From the NCBI RefSeq assembly GCF_008017535.1, contig NZ_VRUA01000004.1, positions 124,001 through 188,000 on the forward strand: a stretch of 64,000 bases of DNA. Reading direction: 5' to 3'. Positions 52,600 to 61,360 of the stretch are shown piece after piece. The notes under the pieces are model-generated. The model worked only from the letters and a program-made list of their open reading frames with translations, searched no databases and was not told the DNA's origin. The DNA comes from Ottowia flava (lineage in GTDB: Bacteria; Pseudomonadota; Gammaproteobacteria; Burkholderiales; Burkholderiaceae_C). The position numbers and the translations under genes are program-made. Each line of letters begins with the position of its first letter. The first letter of the stretch is position 1.

Positions 52600-53221
52600 T
52601 CAACCCCGCTTTTCCAGGATCGGCCCGTCCAGCTCGTTCGCGCGCTGGGCCGCGGGGCGGTTGCGGTGCAGTTCGACAAAGCGGATGAAGGCCGGGCGCG
52701 GCTCCAGCAGCTTGAACTGCAGATACCAGCCGATGCAGGACGACACCAGCAGGTCGGCGGCGGTGAAGGTGTCGCCGGCCAGGTGGTCGCGGTCTTTCAC
52801 GGCGCCTTCCAGTGCATTGACCAGATCCGCTTCGGTGCCGAAGCCAGCCAGCCATGCCCGGCTCGGGCAGCGCGCCGCCGGTGGTCTTGGCGACCATCAG
52901 TTGCTCCAGCGGGCCCATGAAGCTGATCCAGCGGTAGTACGGCCCGCGCGCGTGGCTGCCGACGGGGGGCGCCAGCTTCTTCTCGGGCACCAGGTCGGCC
53001 AGGTACATGCAGATCGCCGCGTTTTCGGTGACCACAGTGTCGCCGTGCTTGAGCGCCGGCACCTTGCCCATGGGGTTGATCGCCAGGAATCCCGGCGCTT
53101 TCATCGTGGTGCCGTACTCCAGCACCTGGGTCTCGTAAGGCAGGCCGGTTTCCTCCAGCATCCAGCGCGCGACGCGGGCGCGGGACATGGGGTTGGTGTA
53201 GAAGGTCAGGGTGTCGCTCAT
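52600..53221 (-). pseudogene. Glutathione S-transferase gene broken by a 4-bp tandem duplication
   Basis: The N-terminal part (MSDTLTFYTNPMSRARVARWM, GKVPALKHGDTVVTENAAICMYLADL) is a thioredoxin-like GST domain. After GGALPEPGMAG the frame breaks; the C-terminal helical domain (FGTEADLVNALEGAVKDRDH, AGDTFTAADLLVSSCIGWYLQF) continues in another frame. At 52843-52850 the plus strand has GCCAGCCA: removing one GCCA (TGGC in the gene) restores a continuous GST of about 205 residues. Either the gene is inactivated by slippage or the base calls are wrong there. A WYL regulator gene is 57 bases upstream. Confidence 0.85.
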
Positions 53222-53277
53222 GGTCGTCCTTGGTGGTGAAGTCAAACAAGACAGCGCCAGTGTGCGGGCGCTCCGTG

Positions 53278-53997
53278 TCAACTTCTGTCAGCAGCGGTTT
53301 CCAGCTGCGGGTGCTCGGCGTGCATGTGCGCGCGCCAACGGCGGATCAGCGCATGGCGGCGCTCGGGGTAGCGCGCCCCGGTGTCGGCCAGGTCGACCAC
53401 GCGGTCGGCGCGGAAATGGCGAAAACCCTGGCGCAACTCGCACCACGCTGCGATGAGGCGCGCGTGGTCGAAAAAGGCCATGGCGAAAGGCCAGACGCGT
53501 CGGCGCGTGGCGGCGCCCGATTCGTCGCGGTAGTCCAGCCACAGCGCGTGCTCGGCGCGGATCGCCTGGCGCAGCGCCGGCAGCCAGGGCGCCGCGGGCA
53601 CCGCGTGAGCCCGTCGCGGCACGAACAGGCCGCTGGTTTCCACCCCCAGGCGCAGCGCCGTCGGCAGCGTGGCGCCGATGCGGTTCATCACGCCTTGCGC
53701 GGCGCGCGCCAGTTCGGGGTCGGCCGCCTGGCTGGCGACCCAGCGCGCGCCCAGCACCAGGGCCTCCAGCTCGTCTTCGCTGAACATCAGCGGCGGCAGC
53801 GTGAAGCCCGGCCGCAGCACGTAGCCGACGCCCGGATCGCCCTCGATCAGCGCACCCTGTTCGCGCAGCGTGGCGATGTCGCGGTACAGCGTGCGCAGGC
53901 TGATACCGGCCTGCTCCGCCAGCACGGCTCCCGGCACCGGCTGACGGCGCGCGCGCAGGTGTTCGAGCAGTTGCAGCAGGCGGGCGGCGCGAGACAT
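53278..53997 (-). CDS. HTH-WYL transcriptional regulator (YafY/DeoR type)
   Basis: A 239-residue regulator: a DeoR-type HTH at residues 1-58 ([49 protein letters not shown]) and a WYL domain at about 135-225 (RAEHALWLDYRDESGAATRRRVWPFAMAFFDHARLIAAWCELRQGFRHFRADRV). Regulators of this type often sit beside and control GST or glyoxalase-like genes, so the adjacent broken GST gene, same orientation, is the probable target or operon partner. Confidence 0.9.
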   Translation of the reverse strand: MSRAARLLQLLEHLRARRQPVPGAVLAEQAGISLRTLYRDIATLREQGALIEGDPGVGYVLRPGFTLPPLMFSEDELEALVLGARWVASQAADPELARAAQGVMNRIGATLPTALRLGVETSGLFVPRRAHAVPAAPWLPALRQAIRAEHALWLDYRDESGAATRRRVWPFAMAFFDHARLIAAWCELRQGFRHFRADRVVDLADTGARYPERRHALIRRWRAHMHAEHPQLETAADRS

Positions 53998-54110
53998 GGG
54001 CCGCAGTGTAGGCGCGTGGCGGCGAACGGCGCGACCTTGTCTGGCGCCGTTGCGCGGCGTGCCAGCGTGCAGCGTTCACGGCGATGCTGGCACCATCCAT
54101 TGCTTCGACA

Positions 54111-54165
54111 TTGATAGCTGTTCGCGCAGATGTAGCCAGGGCTGACGGGCGTTTTGACCTGAAGC
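54111..54165 (+). repeat. Dispersed ~60-bp repeat with a small deletion
   Basis: ATTGATAGCTGTTCGCGCAG, then ATGTAGCCAGGGCTGACGGG and CGTTTTGACCTGAAG: the family core with a few bases missing in the middle. It lies between the WYL and DUF533 genes. Confidence 0.75.
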
Positions 54166-54224
54166 CCAGGTCATCAACCGCTACCGGCGCCGCGCCTGGC
54201 AGTGCATGCCTGCCCCATCGCGGC

Positions 54225-54926
54225 TCAGGTGCCGCCGCCGGCTGCCATCAGCTGCCGCTGCAGGCGCGACTGCAGCGCCGGATCCAGTTGCAGGCGCTTG
54301 GCCAGCTCGTCGAGGTAGGCGCGTTCCATGAAGCCCTGCTCGTCGGCCACCAGCAGGCTGGCCAGGTACATCTCGGCCGCCAGTTCGGGCGTGGTGGCCG
54401 CGCGGGCGACTTCGGCGGGGTCGAGCGGCTTTTCCAGCTCGGCGCGCAGCCACTGTTGCACGTCGGTCGGCAAGCCTTGGCGGGCGACTTCGCCTTCGAT
54501 CAGTTCGCGCTCACGCGCGTCAATGTGGCCGTCGGCCTTGGCGGCGGCGACGATGGCCTGCAGGATGGCGGCGCTGTGCGCGTCGGCTTGCGGCGCGGGC
54601 AGGCGGTCCACGGTCTGCGGCGTCGCCGGCACCGGCTGGGCTGAGGGCGCCTGGCCGGCCGTGCCTTGCTGCTGGCGCTGGTACTCGCCGTAGGTGTTGT
54701 AGACCATCATGCCCAGCGCGGCCAAGCCGCCATAGCCGGCCAGTTTGCGCGCTTTCTTGTTCTTGCCCAGCAGCAGGCCGAGTGCGCCGCCCGTGAGCGT
54801 GCCGCGCCCGAAGTCGCTGTTGATTGCGCCGCCGATCCCGCTGCCGCGGTTGGTCTGGTTGGCGCCGCTGACGGTGGCGCCGGCGGATTTGAGCAGGTGG
54901 TCGAGAAAGCCGGTGAGCTGGTTCAT
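54225..54926 (-). CDS. DUF533/TerB-like inner-membrane protein (YebE type)
   Basis: A 233-residue protein. The start MNQLTGFLDHLLKS, a Gly-rich segment with TGGALGLLLGKNKKARKLAGYGGLAALGMMVYNTYGEYQ (one hydrophobic helix), a Gln/Pro linker and a TerB-like helical C-terminal domain (ILQAIVAAAKADGHIDARERELIEGEV, EMYLASLLVADEQGFMERAYLDELAKRL) follow the YebE/DUF533 plan. The function is unknown; homologues respond to envelope stress. It begins about 100 bases from the left direct repeat of the iron island. Confidence 0.85.
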   Translation of the reverse strand: MNQLTGFLDHLLKSAGATVSGANQTNRGSGIGGAINSDFGRGTLTGGALGLLLGKNKKARKLAGYGGLAALGMMVYNTYGEYQRQQQGTAGQAPSAQPVPATPQTVDRLPAPQADAHSAAILQAIVAAAKADGHIDARERELIEGEVARQGLPTDVQQWLRAELEKPLDPAEVARAATTPELAAEMYLASLLVADEQGFMERAYLDELAKRLQLDPALQSRLQRQLMAAGGGT

Positions 54927-55025
54927 GGGCAGGTGCAGATCGGGAGTGGAAACCTTGCACATGGCGCCCGCCGTGCCGATCTCAACCGGCGGTTCGCAGC
55001 GCGGCGATCACCTTATCGCTTCTTT

Positions 55026-55169
55026 TTTTATAGCTTTTCGTGCACGTGTCTGTAGGGCTACAGGCCGATTTTCTTTCAATTCAGCGCTCGGAAAAAATGC
55101 AAGCGAATGCGTCGCCAGCGCGTGCTTCTCTCACTGGCCGACGATCCAGCGCGCGGCCTTCTCGGCCAT
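55026..55169 (+). repeat. Left direct repeat: detached copy of the GMC gene 3' end
   Basis: From CAGGCCGATTTTCT (55061) to CTTCTCGGCCAT (55169) this block aligns over about 110 bases with 63464-63573, with an identical run of 25 bases at 55102-55126. On the minus strand its inner end encodes MAEKAARWIVGQ-stop, matching the true GMC C-terminus MAEKAARWIVGR-stop, but no GMC gene continues. The outer part is a dispersed-repeat copy (TATAGC..TGTAGGGCTACAGGCC). By eye identity over the core is about 85 per cent. Confidence 0.85.
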
Positions 55170-55324
55170 TGCTGCCGCAGCACCGACGCTTTCAAGGCCG
55201 CGAACTGGTTGGAGATCGCCGTGGTGAATTGCGCCCGGCAATCCTGCTGCTGCTCGTGCCCGCCTACGGCGTGCTGATGGCCATCGCCATCACTTACGCC
55301 GGTTCACGCCGTGGCGGGCGTTAA
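55170..55324 (+). pseudogene. Remnant of a small membrane protein
   Basis: The 31-codon end LRPAILLLLVPAYGVLMAIAITYAGSRRGGR-stop (55229-55324) is strongly hydrophobic with a positively charged tail and looks like the last span of a membrane protein. The frame runs back into the direct repeat without a credible start, so only the 3' part survives. Small membrane proteins are frequent in siderophore-uptake loci, but I cannot name the family. Confidence 0.4.
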
Positions 55325-55421
55325 CGGGTAGGACTTGACCAGCGCGGCGGACTGAGGCGGCCAGCGAAGACACGCGTTAGGCCAAATTTCCTCAATGAAG
55401 AAATTATTCCGCACAATTAGA

Positions 55422-55446
55422 AATGAGACTTATTCTCGTTTATAGT
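55422..55446 (+). promoter_or_regulatory. Fur box and -10 element of the iron-uptake operon
   Basis: AATGAGACTTATTCTCGTT (55422-55440) is a near-perfect dyad close to the Fur consensus (AATGAGAAT-ATTCTCATT type), directly followed by TATAGT at 55441-55446 as a -10 box. Fur with Fe(II) bound here would block RNA polymerase, so the operon should be induced by iron limitation. AGGA precedes the receptor ATG 32 bases further on. Confidence 0.8.
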
Positions 55447-55483
55447 GGCGCCGCAGTTTTGACCGCCTTGTTAGGAATCACCC

Positions 55484-57535
55484 ATGTCCGTGCCGTTGCG
55501 TACCGCCGCCCCGTATTCCTTGTTCTTTCTCGCGCTGACAAGCGCCCATGCCCAGAGCGTCAGCGACACCGTCCCCACGCTGGACGAAGTGGTTGTCACC
55601 GGCGAAAAGGTCGAGCGCAAGCTGCGCCACACGGCGGCAGCGGTGACGGTGAAATCGGCCACCGAGCTGGAGAACGAAGTTCATCGCGCCTCGGTAACTG
55701 AATCGTTGGCCGACGTGCCCAATGTGGTGTTCCCCGACACAGTGAGTGCGCCGGTGATTCGCGGGCAGGATACGCAGGGGCCGAACTTCGGTGCTTCAGC
55801 CTTCCTGGGCGGCACGCTGCCGCGCGCCAGCATCAACGTCGATGGTCACTACCTGGGCCACAACGAGATGGTGTTCGGCTCGTATTCGTTCTGGGATCTG
55901 GACAGCATCGAGGTGTTCCGCGGGCCACAAACCACCTCACAGGGCGCCAACAGCATCGCGGGTGCGATGATCGTCAAGACCAAGGACCCGACTTTCCACC
56001 GCGAGGGCGCGGCGCAACTGGAGGCGGGCAGCCTGAACATGCGGCGCGCATCGGCCATGTTCTCCACGCCGTTGATCGAGGACGAACTGGCGCTGCGGCT
56101 GGCGGCTGATCGCTTCTCGCGGGACACTTTCATCGACTACGTGAGCCCCCGGTTCGTCAAGGGCGCTAGCGACCAGGACTTCATGAGCATGAACCTGCGC
56201 GGCAAGCTGCTGTGGCAGCCCAAGTCGCTGCCAGGCCTCAAGGCCAAGTTGACCTTCTCGCACAGCAAATCCAACCGACCCACGTCGGAGACGGCCTCAC
56301 CGCCCTATGAAGACAACAACAACGCCACCGCGTCGATGCCCAGCTTCGACCAGAAGGCGAATACCGTCGTGGGCGACGTGACCTACCAGATCAACGGCGG
56401 CGTACAGTTCATCAACCGCATGGAGTTCACCAAGCTGGACGTGCACCGCGTAAGCGAGCCAGCCGCCAACGGCAATGCCGACATTTATCAGAAGAACTTC
56501 TCGAACGATGCGCGCTTCGTTTTCAGAAACGGCGATTCGCCGTGGAGTGGCGTGGCCGGGATGTTCGTGAGCCGCGTCGCCGGCGACGACACGCTGAACA
56601 ACCGGGGCATTTCGTCTTTCGACGACGTGAAGAAAAGCCAGGGCGTCTATGGCGAGCTCACACGCCGCCTAGGCGAGCGCTGGCACCTCACGGGCGGGCT
56701 GCGCTACCAGCGCGACGAGGTGCAGCGCAGCGGGACGACGCCATATGCGCGCACGGCGCTGGACTATGGCCAAACTTTCCATTCATGGCTGCCCAAGCTG
56801 TCGCTGGCCTATGACGTGAACCGTGAATGGACGGTGGGCGGCCTCGTCAGCAAGGGCTACAACCCCGGCGGCACGGGCCTGAGCTTCGCCAACGCAGCTT
56901 ATATGCCGTTCAAGCCCGAAACAGTGATGAACTACGAGCTGTTCACGCGCGGTACGTTGATGGACGGGCGCATGAGCCTGGAAGCCAATGTGTTCTACGC
57001 AGACATCAAGAACTCGCAGCGCCTGCAGCCGGACTACTTGAACGGGTTGCTGTACGGCATGGTGGTGGTCAACGCCGACAAGGCGCGCGCCATGGGCGCG
57101 GAGATCAGCACCAGTTGGCGTGCGACCCGCGCCTTGCGCCTGCGCGGTAGCCTGGGCCTGCTCGATACCGAGATCAAGAGCGGCGTACACGCGGGCAACC
57201 AGTTCGCCAAGTCGCCCAAGCACACGCTTTCAGTGGGCGTGGACTGGCTGGCCGGCCCGGGCCTCAAGGTCAGCGCCGACCTGCGCCACGTCGGCAGCAC
57301 GAAGTCGGACGACGCCAACGCACCGGCCTACCGCGTCGGCTCCTATACGCTGGTCAACGCCCGCCTCAGCTACGCACCGGCATCCTGGCGCACCGTGGAG
57401 CTGTTCGCGTTCGTCAACAACCTGTTCGACGCGCGCCGCCCGACCTGGAAATACGACGACCGCAGCGTGGGCGGCATCGTCGCCTCCATGGTGGCGCCGC
57501 GCCACTTCGGCGTCGGCGTGAGGGCGAGCTTCTGA
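55484..57535 (+). CDS. TonB-dependent outer-membrane siderophore/iron-chelate receptor
   Basis: A 683-residue outer-membrane beta-barrel receptor. The signal peptide ends at SAHA (about 23). A TonB box DEVVVTGE (34-41) and a plug domain follow, with IRGQDTQGPNF, INVDGHYLGHNEMVFGSYSFWDLDSIEVFRGPQTTSQGANSIAGAMIVKT; the barrel ends FGVGVRASF with the C-terminal aromatic. There is no STN signalling domain, so regulation is through Fur alone. The receptor is the first gene of an operon with an ABC importer and a monooxygenase. The class resembles FyuA/ViuA-type receptors; the ligand is unknown. Confidence 0.93.
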   Translation: MSVPLRTAAPYSLFFLALTSAHAQSVSDTVPTLDEVVVTGEKVERKLRHTAAAVTVKSATELENEVHRASVTESLADVPNVVFPDTVSAPVIRGQDTQGPNFGASAFLGGTLPRASINVDGHYLGHNEMVFGSYSFWDLDSIEVFRGPQTTSQGANSIAGAMIVKTKDPTFHREGAAQLEAGSLNMRRASAMFSTPLIEDELALRLAADRFSRDTFIDYVSPRFVKGASDQDFMSMNLRGKLLWQPKSLPGLKAKLTFSHSKSNRPTSETASPPYEDNNNATASMPSFDQKANTVVGDVTYQINGGVQFINRMEFTKLDVHRVSEPAANGNADIYQKNFSNDARFVFRNGDSPWSGVAGMFVSRVAGDDTLNNRGISSFDDVKKSQGVYGELTRRLGERWHLTGGLRYQRDEVQRSGTTPYARTALDYGQTFHSWLPKLSLAYDVNREWTVGGLVSKGYNPGGTGLSFANAAYMPFKPETVMNYELFTRGTLMDGRMSLEANVFYADIKNSQRLQPDYLNGLLYGMVVVNADKARAMGAEISTSWRATRALRLRGSLGLLDTEIKSGVHAGNQFAKSPKHTLSVGVDWLAGPGLKVSADLRHVGSTKSDDANAPAYRVGSYTLVNARLSYAPASWRTVELFAFVNNLFDARRPTWKYDDRSVGGIVASMVAPRHFGVGVRASF

Positions 57536-57537
57536 GC

Positions 57538-58323
57538 ATGGCGGATCAGGCAGGCCTGCTGACCTGCCAGGGGTTGTCGGTGCACTACGGCACTCGCCTG
57601 GTGCTGGATGGTGTATCCGTCGCCTTCGCGTCGGGGCGGCTGACGGCACTGATGGGACCCAATGGCTGCGGCAAATCAACACTGCTCAAGGCCGTGATGG
57701 GTATCGTGCGAAGCCAGGGCATTGTGACGCTGGGTGGCGCGCCGGTGCGCAGCATACCGCGCCGTGCGCTGGCCACGCGCATAGCCTGGCTGCCCCAGGA
57801 TAACCACTGCCCCGACTACCTGACGCTGGCCGAGTTGGTGGCGCTGGGCGGCTACGCGCGCGAGCGCTTTCTGCGCGGCACGAGCGATGCGGACCAGCGG
57901 CGCTTTGCGCAGGCACTGCGCACCGTAGGCCTGTTCGATCAGGCGCGCCAGCAGGTGAACACCTTGTCCGGCGGCCAGCGCCAGCGTGCCTGGATCGCCA
58001 TGATCCTGGCGCAAGACACGGGCGTGGTGCTGCTGGATGAGCCGGTCAACCACCTCGACCTGCGATACCAATACGCGGTGCTGGAGCTGATCCACGCCCT
58101 GGCCGCGCAGCACGGCAAAACAGTGGTCTGCGTGCTGCACGATTTGAACCTAGCCGCCGCCTTTGCCGACGACGTGGTGCTGATGCAAAGCGGTGTGGTG
58201 TTCGCCCAGGGCGCAACCCGGTCCGTGCTGACGCAGGCAAACGTGCAGGCGGTGTTCGACCAGCCGGTGGACATGCTGGAATGGAACGGGCGGCAAGTCT
58301 GCGTGCCCCGGCGCTGCGCATGA
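57538..58323 (+). CDS. FecE/BtuD-type ABC ATPase for iron-chelate import
   Basis: A 261-residue ATPase. Walker A GPNGCGKST, AWLPQDNHCPDYLTLAELVALGGYAR (Q-loop, typical of FecE/FepC), [18 protein letters not shown], Walker B VVLLDEPVNHLDLRYQ and CVLHDLNLAAAFADDVVLM are complete. It starts two bases after the receptor stop, and its end overlaps the first permease (ATGA), so receptor and importer are one transcriptional and translational unit. Confidence 0.94.
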   Translation: MADQAGLLTCQGLSVHYGTRLVLDGVSVAFASGRLTALMGPNGCGKSTLLKAVMGIVRSQGIVTLGGAPVRSIPRRALATRIAWLPQDNHCPDYLTLAELVALGGYARERFLRGTSDADQRRFAQALRTVGLFDQARQQVNTLSGGQRQRAWIAMILAQDTGVVLLDEPVNHLDLRYQYAVLELIHALAAQHGKTVVCVLHDLNLAAAFADDVVLMQSGVVFAQGATRSVLTQANVQAVFDQPVDMLEWNGRQVCVPRRCA

Positions 58324-59330
58324 GGGCAAGGCTGCTTTTTGCCTGCGCCCTGGCAGGCGCGCTAGCGCTGGCGGGCGCAATGCTGCTGAGCCTGATGCTG
58401 GGCGCCACGCACTACGGCTGGCGCCAGGTGGCAGCGGCGCTGCTGGCTTTTGACGATGCTGACTACGACCAGTCCGTGATCGTGCTGCAACGCCTGCCGC
58501 GCGCGCTGATGGCGATGTTCGCGGGCGCGGCCACCGCCTGCGCGGGCGCGGTGCTGCAAGCCATGCTGCGCAACCCGCTGGCCTCGCCGTCGCTGCTGGG
58601 CGTGAGCTCGGGCGCAGCCATGTGCGTGCTTCTCGTGGCCGCCGCGCTGCCCGGAGCCATCGACTGGCAGGGGCTGGCCGCCATGGCGGGTGGCTGTCTG
58701 GGCTTGTTGGCCAGCATGGCCGTGGCGCGTTGGGTGGGCAGCGTGGATGGAAACGGGCGTGGCCTGTCGCTGGTGCTGGCCGGGGCGCTGGTGTCCATGT
58801 TCTGCACCGCCATCGCCAATGCGCTGATGCTGACCGACCCGCAACGGCGCGACGCCTTTATGCACTGGCTGCTGGGCAACATCAATCATGTCTATGCCGA
58901 TCGGCTGGCACAGTTCTGGCCGTTGGGCTGCGCGGGCATGATGCTGCTGCTGGTGCTGGCGCGGCCGCTGACACTGTTGTCTCTAGGTGAAGATAAGGCC
59001 GCCGCCGCAGGTGTGAACGTGCCGCTGCTCTCACGCTTGGCGCTACTGGGCGTGGCGCTGGCGTGCAGCGCAGCGGTGGCAGTGTGCGGACCGCTGGGTT
59101 TTGTCGGGCTGGCCGTGCCGCACATGGTGAGGCCCGTGATGGGCGCGGCGCTTACCCGGCTGCTGCCGGGCTGCATGCTGTCCGGGGCGCTGGTGTGCCT
59201 GCTGGCCGACATGGCGGCGCGCACCGTATTTGCACCCCATGCGCTGCATACCGGGGTGCTGCTCGAGCTGTGCGGCGGGCTCGCCTTCATCGCCATCGTG
59301 AGGCGCATTTATGTGGCGCGACCCGCTTAG
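58320..59330 (+). CDS. FecCD/BtuC-family iron-chelate permease (first)
   Basis: A 336-residue permease with about ten spans. LPRALMAMFAGAATACAGAVLQAMLRNPLASPSLLGVSSGA is the family hallmark, and GLVGLAVPHMVR-type wording (FVGLAVPHMVRPVMGA) the ATPase-contact loop. The ATG at 58320 overlaps the ATPase stop; the open frame upstream is shadow. The second permease gene overlaps its end by 20 bases, and the two likely form a heterodimer. Confidence 0.93.
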   Translation: MRARLLFACALAGALALAGAMLLSLMLGATHYGWRQVAAALLAFDDADYDQSVIVLQRLPRALMAMFAGAATACAGAVLQAMLRNPLASPSLLGVSSGAAMCVLLVAAALPGAIDWQGLAAMAGGCLGLLASMAVARWVGSVDGNGRGLSLVLAGALVSMFCTAIANALMLTDPQRRDAFMHWLLGNINHVYADRLAQFWPLGCAGMMLLLVLARPLTLLSLGEDKAAAAGVNVPLLSRLALLGVALACSAAVAVCGPLGFVGLAVPHMVRPVMGAALTRLLPGCMLSGALVCLLADMAARTVFAPHALHTGVLLELCGGLAFIAIVRRIYVARPA

Positions 59331-60375
59331 TCTGGATGGCCGTCGCGCGCTGCGCCTACCCGGCGACCTGCGGCTAGCGATGCACAACTTAGCGGCGGCG
59401 GGCGCGCTGCTGCTGGCGCTGACTGCGGCGGTGGGTGTGTCGCTGGCAACGGGCGTGACCGAGATCGAATGGGCCAGCGTCTGGCGCGCCGGGCCGGATG
59501 GCTCTGATGCACAGGCGTTCGCGCTGTGGCAGGTAAGGCTGCCGCGCGTGCTACTGGCGGTCATGGCGGGCTGGTGCCTGGCCGTGACAGGGGCGGCGCT
59601 GCAATCGACAGCGCGCAACCCGTTGGCCGACCCCGGCCTGCTGGGCATCAGCCAGGGGGCGGCCGTGGCGATTTTACTGACCATGGTGACCGCGCCGGCG
59701 TGGGCCGCAGGAATGGGTCTTTCAGCGGCGGCCATGGGCGGCGCACTGGCGGCGGCGCTGGCGCTAGCGGCGCTCACGCGTGGCAGTTCGGCAGGCGGGC
59801 TGGTACTGGTGCTGATGGGCATTGCGCTGGAGAGTGCGCTGTCGGCCGTCACCGGCATCCTGCTGCTGTATGCGCCGGCGGAGGCATCGCTGTCGCTGTC
59901 GCGCTGGATGGCGGGCTCGCTCGACCAAGCCAACAGCCGCACCGCGCTGGCACTGCTGCCCTGGGTGCTGGCCAGCCTGCTGGCCTTGCCCGCGCTGGGC
60001 CGCCGGCTGCGCAGCCACGAGCTCGGCGACGCGCTGGCGCAGGCGCTGGGCGAGGACGTGCGCCGCTCGCGCACAGCGGTGCTGCTGGCGGCCGTGCTGC
60101 TCACCGCCGTGACGCTGCCCGCCGTGGGGCCGCTGATGTTCCTGGGCATCATGGCACCGCACGTGGCCGGGGCGCTGTCGCCCGCCACCGGCGGCATGCG
60201 GCTGCTGTTATCGGGGCTGATGGGGGCGCTGCTGCTGGTGGGCGCGGATTGCCTGACCCGCGCCGCCGTGTCCGCTGGCACGCTGCCCGTGGGCCTGAGC
60301 CTGGCGCTGATCGGCGTGCCCTTGTTTTTATTGGTGCTGCGCCTGCGCAAACTGCGCAGCGCACGCATGTCTTGA
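59311..60375 (+). CDS. FecCD/BtuC-family iron-chelate permease (second)
   Basis: A 354-residue permease with LPRVLLAVMAGWCLAVTGAALQSTARNPLADPGLLGISQGAAV and the coupling loop MFLGIMAPHVAGALSP. It differs enough from the first permease to be its heterodimer partner. It is followed by the binding-protein gene after ten bases. Confidence 0.93.
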   Translation: MWRDPLSLDGRRALRLPGDLRLAMHNLAAAGALLLALTAAVGVSLATGVTEIEWASVWRAGPDGSDAQAFALWQVRLPRVLLAVMAGWCLAVTGAALQSTARNPLADPGLLGISQGAAVAILLTMVTAPAWAAGMGLSAAAMGGALAAALALAALTRGSSAGGLVLVLMGIALESALSAVTGILLLYAPAEASLSLSRWMAGSLDQANSRTALALLPWVLASLLALPALGRRLRSHELGDALAQALGEDVRRSRTAVLLAAVLLTAVTLPAVGPLMFLGIMAPHVAGALSPATGGMRLLLSGLMGALLLVGADCLTRAAVSAGTLPVGLSLALIGVPLFLLVLRLRKLRSARMS

Positions 60376-60385
60376 TGGAGATGAA

Positions 60386-61360
60386 ATGCGATTTCTGTGG
60401 TTGATGGCGGGCCTGCTGTTTTCGGCGCTGGCCTGGGCGCAGCCGGTGCGCGAGGTCAAGGACGACACCGGGCGCACGCTGCAAATCCCCGCGCAGCCGC
60501 AGCGCGTGCTGGTGCTGCACGAGGCGCTGCTGGGCGTGCCGCTGCTGGAGCTGGGCGTGAACGTGGTCGGCGCCTATGGCCGCGACGACGCGGGCCGCAG
60601 TCTGATGGGGGTGGACGCCATCCGCAACGTGCTGGGCGAGCGCCCTGGCGCGACCCAGGTGCGCGGCATTGGCGCGGTGGGTAGCATCGACCTGGAGCGG
60701 GTGCGCGCCCTGAAGCCCGACCTGATCATCGGCACCGAGCTGGACGCGGGCCACGTCGCCACCATGTCGGCCATCGCGCCCGTCTACTTGCAGCGCAGCG
60801 CGGCCGGCGCTGCCCAAGGCTTTGCCGCGCAGAAGGCGCTGGCTGCGCTGCTCGGGCGCGAGGCCGCCTACGCAGCGCTGCTGCGTGACTATCAAAGGCA
60901 GCTTGCCAGTGTGAAGGCGCAACTGCCGCCACCCGCGCAGCCTCCGGGCCGCTACCTGGCGATCTTTCTGCACGACCGTATCAACGTCGTCGGCACCATG
61001 TCGGGCATGGTGCAGGCCATCGAAGACCTGGGCCTGCGCCGCCAGCCGCTGTCCGATGGCAGCGTGCAGGCCACGGGCCAATCCACGCTGATGGAGCCGA
61101 TCAGCACCGAGACCTTCGGCCGACTGAACCCAGACTTGCTGTTCGTCATGCGCACCTTCACCGCGCAGCCGCAGGGCGAGGCGGGCGTGGCCGCCGATCT
61201 GGACAAGCTCACGCCCGGCTGGCGGCGCTTTCTGCGCCCTGCGCGCCAGAGGCGCGTGGTGTATCTGGATTCCGTCAAGGTGACGACGCCGACCGTTGCC
61301 AGCGCGCGCCATACGCTCACCGCTATCGAGCAATGGTTGGACAAACGCCATGCGAAATGA
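60386..61360 (+). CDS. Periplasmic iron-chelate binding protein (FepB/FecB/BtuF class)
   Basis: A 324-residue class III binding protein. The signal peptide ends at ALAWA (18). VREVKDDTGRTLQIPAQPQRVLVLHEALLGVPLLELGVNVVG and IDLERVRALKPDLIIGTELDAG are typical of siderophore-binding proteins, as is the long central helix region with DYQRQLASVKAQL. It passes the chelate from the receptor to the permease pair. Its last 11 bases overlap the monooxygenase start, a strong hint that the monooxygenase acts on the imported compound. Confidence 0.92.
   Translation: MRFLWLMAGLLFSALAWAQPVREVKDDTGRTLQIPAQPQRVLVLHEALLGVPLLELGVNVVGAYGRDDAGRSLMGVDAIRNVLGERPGATQVRGIGAVGSIDLERVRALKPDLIIGTELDAGHVATMSAIAPVYLQRSAAGAAQGFAAQKALAALLGREAAYAALLRDYQRQLASVKAQLPPPAQPPGRYLAIFLHDRINVVGTMSGMVQAIEDLGLRRQPLSDGSVQATGQSTLMEPISTETFGRLNPDLLFVMRTFTAQPQGEAGVAADLDKLTPGWRRFLRPARQRRVVYLDSVKVTTPTVASARHTLTAIEQWLDKRHAK

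Noticed and set aside
52840-52860. Programmed frameshift in the GST gene
   Set aside because: No slippery heptamer or stimulatory structure is seen; a 4-bp tandem duplication explains the break fully.
55325-55483. Cobalamin riboswitch ahead of the TonB receptor (suggesting B12 uptake)
   Set aside because: The leader is short and lacks B12-box sequence, while a strong Fur box overlaps the promoter; iron control is the better reading.
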